A DNA stretch of 64,000 nt from NCBI GenBank assembly GCA_018287875.1, contig JAGVVL010000022.1:1922001-1986000 (forward strand), written 5' to 3'. This stretch comes from Nigrospora sphaerica (taxonomy: Eukaryota > Ascomycota > Sordariomycetes > Amphisphaeriales > Apiosporaceae). Below, in pieces: positions 59,635 through 64,000 of this stretch (the stretch's first letter is position 1; each line of letters begins with the position of its first letter). The notes beneath the pieces are model-generated. The model worked only from the letters and a program-made list of their open reading frames with translations, ran no database searches and had not been told where the DNA came from. The position numbers were made by a program, and so were the translations under genes.

Positions 59635-60474
59635 ATGACGACGTCGCCGCCGCCGTCGCCCGTCGGGCGCCCCAACAGCGAACACGAGCTGTTCGGCCGC
59701 GTCATGGACGGCGCCGCGGCCGACGGCGCCGCCGAGTGGGGGTTCCTCGTTGTCCGCACGGCCTACGCAGCCGACGACGACGCCCGGCAGTGGTCGCGCG
59801 CCCTCGCGCGCCTGCGCCGGCTCGCGGCCTCGGGGGGCGACGCCGCCGCCCTCGCCACCCCCGTAATGGACTGTCCCGCGACCCTCGGGGGCGCCCGCTA
59901 CGGCGACGTGCGCCGCGCCTGGGCCGACTGGTGCGCCCGTTACCTCGGGGCCGGGGCCGGGGCCGGTCGGGAAAAGACGCCGGACGATGGCGATGACAGG
60001 GACGGGGACGGCTGGCCGGCGGCGGTGCGGCCCGACTGCTGCCTCGTGGTGGACGCCGAGGCGCTGGGGTCGCTCCTGGAGGGCGACGACGACGGCGACG
60101 ACGCGTGGGCCGTCGTCGTCGACGCGCGCGACCCCCGCACCGCCCCCTACGGCGGGGGCGGCGGCCCCTTCGCCGGGTGGCTGCGGGTCGCGGCACGGGC
60201 GCTCGCCGCCCTCGACGGCGACCTCGCCGCCGGCCTCGACCTCGCCGAACACCTGTGCCCGCCGCGCGCCTACCTCGGCCAGGTCCCGCTCTACGCCGGC
60301 GGTCACCCCCCCGTCCGCCTCGTCGACCCCGCCCCCGCCCCCGCCGGGTCCGACGCCGGGGCCGGCCGCTACCGCTTCCCCGGCGGCCCCGGCGGTACCG
60401 CGCGCGGCGCCGCCCGGGCCGACGCCCTGCTCGCGCGCATCCTGCGTGATGTCGGCGACCGGGTTTACGAATAA
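59635..60474 (+). CDS. Very GC-rich single-exon fungal protein, function unknown
   Basis: 279 residues, no intron. The core motif EWGFLVVRTAYAADDDARQW resembles a fungal-specific family of stand-alone proteins with a WGF.V.RT.Y..D..W signature, often expanded and of unknown role; this match is from memory. The rest is Ala/Gly/Asp/Pro-rich, with acidic runs (TPDDGDDRDGDGW, EGDDDGDDAW) and a C-terminal KAP-free, Ala-rich helix. No signal peptide or membrane segment. GC content is extreme, far above neighbours, and long antisense ORFs result. The product is likely real because the WGF motif and stop placement make a complete protein. Confidence 0.65.
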   Translation: MTTSPPPSPVGRPNSEHELFGRVMDGAAADGAAEWGFLVVRTAYAADDDARQWSRALARLRRLAASGGDAAALATPVMDCPATLGGARYGDVRRAWADWCARYLGAGAGAGREKTPDDGDDRDGDGWPAAVRPDCCLVVDAEALGSLLEGDDDGDDAWAVVVDARDPRTAPYGGGGGPFAGWLRVAARALAALDGDLAAGLDLAEHLCPPRAYLGQVPLYAGGHPPVRLVDPAPAPAGSDAGAGRYRFPGGPGGTARGAARADALLARILRDVGDRVYE

Positions 60475-61454
60475 AGGGGACGGGGGTGGGGGGTTAAAGA
60501 GGACGTGGCCGCTGTTCGGGTGAGGAAAAAGAAGATTCTCCCACGTCCTGTGCGCGGGAACCCCATTGTTACGCGGGTTGTGCGATAGGTCTGACGGTCT
60601 GGCTTCTCTTCTCGCACCTCTCTTCTCCTCCGAAACGGCCTCCCCTTCTTACCCAGCCCAGCACGTTCTCCCTGCCACCCCAACGTCCTCCCGGAACGCT
60701 AAGCCTATCCCGTCCCGCCGTCTTCCACCCCGGACGGAGGTATAGATACGTGGACGTCATACAACTACTTCCTCCCGGGGCCGACGTGATCTGGACGGGC
60801 CGCACGGGGCAGGCTCGTCTGCTCCACAGCGCGAGTCAGTTAGTATAGCGAGCGCGAGCGGGTCCGGCCTCCGATCCGTTTCTTTCCTATAAAGCTTCAA
60901 CCGATTCGGGTGACCAGATGTATGCTTGGTTCATTTAAACGAAGGCCTCCCCTGTTTGTTCTTGTTCCTCTCTCCTTGCCGTTGTTGAGGGGGAAAAGGG
61001 GGGGTTGCTTGTACCACACCCTCCCCCTCCCTCCCCTCCCGGCCGCTTCTTCGCCTTGACCTTCTCCGCTCGGACGGGCCGCTTCTGTCTATCGTGGCCG
61101 GCTTGGCATCCAAGTAAGCCTCCACAAAGCCGGGGGGGCTGATCCCACCACCGCCCCCCCCCCTTTCCCCCTTTGGGGGGCGTGGTGTGTCTTGCGGAGT
61201 TGCCCGGTGTCCCCGGGGAGCTGAATACCCCCCATACGCACACATGGAATAAAAAAATAGTACCGTGATAAGCGGGTTTATCCTCCCCCCCCGTGGGGAT
61301 GACCGCCGGGGTTTGGTTTTTTTTGCTCCCTTTTTTCCCTTTACTCCTCCTCCCCCTCTATCTCTTTACTCGTTGCCGGGAGGAACCAAACCTCGACCGA
61401 AGATCCCCCACCGCCCCCTTCTCGTAACAGACAACCACAAACCCCCCATACAAG
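60475..61454. other. Intergenic region upstream of the cutinase-like gene
   Basis: No gene supported. G-rich and C-rich runs at 61.0-61.3 kb and a CT-rich leader (61.33-61.37 kb) before the ATG at 61455. Confidence 0.5.
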
Positions 61455-62413
61455 ATGCGCCCGCAGTACGCTTTCCTCCTCACGGCCCTCGCGAGCGGCG
61501 GCGGCGTGGCCGCGTTGGAGCCGTCGAGCAGCACGAGCGACTGCAACGAGGTGCAAATGTTCCTGTAAGCCGTAAACCCCTGGCGTTTTTGTCATTTTTC
61601 GTTTCCGCACGTAGGCCTGCCCGGCAACCGATCCCCCCCCCTCCAACCCCTCATCGAACACCCCCTCGCCGCCGTTTCGGGCTACCCGAGTAACTGACCG
61701 GGGGGGACGCCCAGGGTGCGCGGGCATGGCGAGGACATGCCGGGCAAGCTCGCGACGGTGGCGGCGGCCGTGTGTGGGCGGCTGGCGGCGGCGGATCGGG
61801 CGTGCGGCCGGCAGTCGGTGGCGTACGAGGCGCACAGCAGCGCGGCGACGCTCTGCGCCGACCAGGCGGCCGGCGTGGCGCTGCTGCGCGCCGACCTCGC
61901 CGCCTACGCCGCCCGCTGCCCCGCCGCCCGCCTCGCCGTCGCCGGCTGGTCCCGCGGCGGCGCCCTCGCCACCGACCTCCTCGCCGGCGGCGGCGGCCCC
62001 GACGTCCCCCTCGCCGGCGCCCTCTGCGTCCAGCCCCCCTCGGCCCCCCTCGACCCCGCCGCCGCCGCCGCCCGCCGCCTCGCCGCCGTCGTCACCTTCG
62101 GCGAGCTCCACCACAACGCCGGCAGGCCCTGGAACGTCGGCAACGGCTCGGCCGAGGACGGCGTAAGTCCCCCCTCGGCGCGAGATAGCCCTTGGGAAAC
62201 TGACCCAAGGCCTCGCCCCCCGTGCTCCAGCAATACCCGCGTACCGAGGCCATGCTGCAGAACTTGGCCCTGTGGGGTGACAAATTCCGCGACTACTGCC
62301 ACATAGACGACCCCGCGTGCGCCAAGGGCAACAACACCGCCGCCCACTCGAGCTACTTCGAGGGCACCTTTTGGTTGGACCAGGTCGCCGACTTTGTCTT
62401 GAGCAAGCTGTAG
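61455..62413 (+). CDS. Secreted cutinase-family alpha/beta hydrolase
   Basis: Exons 61455-61564, 61715-62162 and 62231-62413 encode 246 residues. Signal peptide: MRPQYAFLLTALASGGGVAA. The fold follows cutinases: an early VRGHGEDMPGKL loop, nucleophile motif VAGWSRGGALATD (Ser in GWSRG, canonical GYSQG), then YCHIDDPAC with the catalytic Asp between paired Cys, and AHSSYF with the catalytic His. Several Cys suggest disulfides. Likely acts on ester bonds of plant or other polymers outside the cell, but the changed nucleophile context makes the substrate uncertain. Introns: GTAAGC...CCAG and GTAAGT...CCAG. Confidence 0.85.
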
Positions 62414-62951
62414 TTTTGTGCGACCCCGTCCCTTGTGTCCGTGTGAACGACACGCCCTAACCGGCGCGAGAGGTCGGTAGGGCCTAGTCAGGCGAGGGAA
62501 AGTAGCGGGCGGTTGCTCTCCCATATCGCCAACAGAATAAAATACGGTCACCATCACCGCGATCGATACTCATCCTTCCCGCTCCTTACTCACTTCGAAA
62601 GAGTCATTAGAATTGCTCGCTTTTCACGTGAACAGCTCCATCTAGATTCGTTTCCGTGCTGTGCAATGGTATAGTGTGTATGTGTCGTCCAGGCTGGCAT
62701 GAGACGGGGGGTATTGATGAGGAAAAAAAAGCCAAGCCCGACGGCAACAAAACCCAACAGGGAAAACAGGACCCCAAAAAGGGCAAAAACAACATGACGC
62801 CAGGCGCGTGTGGGTGACCGTCTAATCCCACCGATTCCTTTTATGCGATCCATCCGTCCAAAGTCCGTCCCTCCTTCATGTTGGCCGTAAACCCCGATGC
62901 AAGTGATATCGCTGCGTTGGTCGTCATAACAAAACGCCGTTCCGGCACCCT
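62414..62951. other. Convergent 3' intergenic region
   Basis: Between the stops of the cutinase-like and GAS2-domain genes. A-rich run near 62724. Nothing else supported. Confidence 0.5.
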
Positions 62952-64000
62952 TCAAATGCCTGTCCGGAACACCCTCTTTGTGCCTCCGACCTTGCCCAGT
63001 TCGCCGAATCTATCCTTCTTGTTACGATGCGCCGATTTCGGTCGCTGGTCGCCGCTAACGCAGCGAACCTTGTTCGTCACATCCTCCACCCACGCCCGGC
63101 TCTCTTCGCTAAGCATCTCCATCTTCTTTGGTTTGGGGCCCGACAGGCCCAACACGTTGCTCTCTGCGGCGTCATCCGATTTCACCGACGACGCCGAGCG
63201 CTCCGACGCGCCCGAGTCGGGCGTCGTGGCGTTGTGCCCGCCCGGCGTCTTGGGCGTCTTGGGCGGGTACTTGGTCGGCCCCTCGGAGCCTGAGATCTTT
63301 CTAGTTTTGCGGACGTCCAGGGGTGTCATGGGCACGCCTATCGAGGACCCCGGCCGGCTCGGCGGGCTCGAGCTGTACCTCGACAGCGACTGCGAATCCC
63401 GGACTTCCACCTTGCCCTCGCCCTTGGATCGCCGACCGTGGTGCATCGCGTACTCCTTCAGGTACTCGCCCAGGTCGGCCCAACCGCCGCCCACGCGCAC
63501 CATGACGCGCTCTCCGTTCTCGCCGACGGTGCGGATGAGCAGCTTCATGGGTGCCTCGCCCGACGAACGCGAGAGGTAGTACATCTGCGCGTCCTTGCTG
63601 TTCCTCTGCCGGTGCCGAGAGCTCTTTGCAGGCGCAAGCAGAAACGAGGGCGTCGTCGAGCGTGAGGCCATTGACATGTTGGACATGGTCGACATGGCCG
63701 ACCCCGGCCGCCGCACCGGCTCCCCGAGTCTCATGCGCGACCCCGGCAGGTTGAGCTCTGGTGGGTTGAGTTCGATCGAAGCCTCTCTCCTCGTCAGCCG
63801 GATTTGGCCCGGAAGGCCGCGGAGAATGCCGCGAATCTGCCGGTGCAGCGTGTCGTCCTTGCGCACGGGGCTGCGCGAGTGCCTGAGATTGCTGTAGTCA
63901 AAGGACGAATCGGCGTCAAACAGCTCGGGGGGGTCCAGAGGACTCCTCGGAGGCGTGAGGCCTGTCTCGGACAGCATCGGGATTTCGGGCAGCTCGTTGA
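62952..64000 (-). CDS. GAS2-domain (microtubule-binding) protein, 5' end outside window
   Basis: The frame stays open from the stop at 62952 to the window edge, so the N-terminus is missing; about 349 residues are visible. The GAS2/GAR zinc-binding microtubule domain is recognised by MYYLSRSSGEAPMKLLIRTV followed by RVMVRVGGGWADLGEYLKEY. Flanks are Ser/Pro/Arg-rich and disordered, with KYPPKTPKTPGGHN and a final helix SRAWVEDVTNKVR. Fungal GAS2 proteins are usually long coiled-coil proteins linked to microtubules. Upstream spectrin-like coiled coils would be expected beyond the window. Confidence 0.85.
   Translation of the reverse strand, partial: NELPEIPMLSETGLTPPRSPLDPPELFDADSSFDYSNLRHSRSPVRKDDTLHRQIRGILRGLPGQIRLTRREASIELNPPELNLPGSRMRLGEPVRRPGSAMSTMSNMSMASRSTTPSFLLAPAKSSRHRQRNSKDAQMYYLSRSSGEAPMKLLIRTVGENGERVMVRVGGGWADLGEYLKEYAMHHGRRSKGEGKVEVRDSQSLSRYSSSPPSRPGSSIGVPMTPLDVRKTRKISGSEGPTKYPPKTPKTPGGHNATTPDSGASERSASSVKSDDAAESNVLGLSGPKPKKMEMLSEESRAWVEDVTNKVRCVSGDQRPKSAHRNKKDRFGELGKVGGTKRVFRTGI

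Overview
The window is genomic DNA from a filamentous ascomycete, most likely a Sordariomycete (Pezizomycotina). The evidence is short 45-130 bp GT-AG introns with CTAAC or CTGAC branch sites, GC-rich coding sequence with strong C/G third positions, CT-rich leaders, a HET-E/HET-D-type NACHT-WD40 gene, and relic sequence whose decay (only TAG, TAA and TGA point stops, no indels) looks like repeat-induced point mutation (RIP). Nothing bacterial or viral was seen, apart from a relic Ty3/Gypsy-type chromodomain. Species cannot be named from sequence alone.

Layout. (1) 1-7.6 kb is accessory: the 3' part of a STAND/NLR gene with five near-identical WD40 repeats, then a decayed block (chromodomain fragment, RIP-like pseudogene), then a SAM methyltransferase gene. 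(2) 7.6-36.5 kb is mostly conserved housekeeping sequence: a fungal membrane protein (-), UTP13 (+), ESS2 (+), SAD1/USP39 (+), a cyclopropane-fatty-acid-synthase-like methyltransferase (+), a 52-residue complex I subunit (-), BUR1/CDK9 kinase (+), a small membrane protein with a 15-nt exon (+), a tRNA-like element (-), AMPK beta (+), KAE1 (-), EPL1 (-) and, starting at 36.5 kb, calcineurin B (+). (3) 37.3-55.4 kb is gene-poor, with many homopolymers and microsatellites, and holds one clear gene, a conserved Gln/Ser/Ala-rich protein (-). (4) 55.4-64 kb has mitochondrial uS9m (-), eEF1B gamma (+), a very GC-rich fungal-type ORF (+), a secreted cutinase-like hydrolase (+) and a GAS2-domain microtubule-binding protein (-) cut by the window end.

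The genes do not form one pathway. Several are functionally related by process: pre-mRNA splicing (ESS2, SAD1), transcription and chromatin (BUR1, EPL1), translation and tRNA modification (KAE1, UTP13, uS9m, eEF1B gamma) and stress signalling (AMPK beta, calcineurin B). The best candidate for lineage-specific biology is the NLR gene with its homogenised WD repeats, its doubled Gly-Gly-Ser-Tyr motif and an N-terminal region that resembles the part before the SesB hydrolase but lacks the hydrolase. Exon boundaries were derived by hand from splice signals and frame continuity. No database search was possible.
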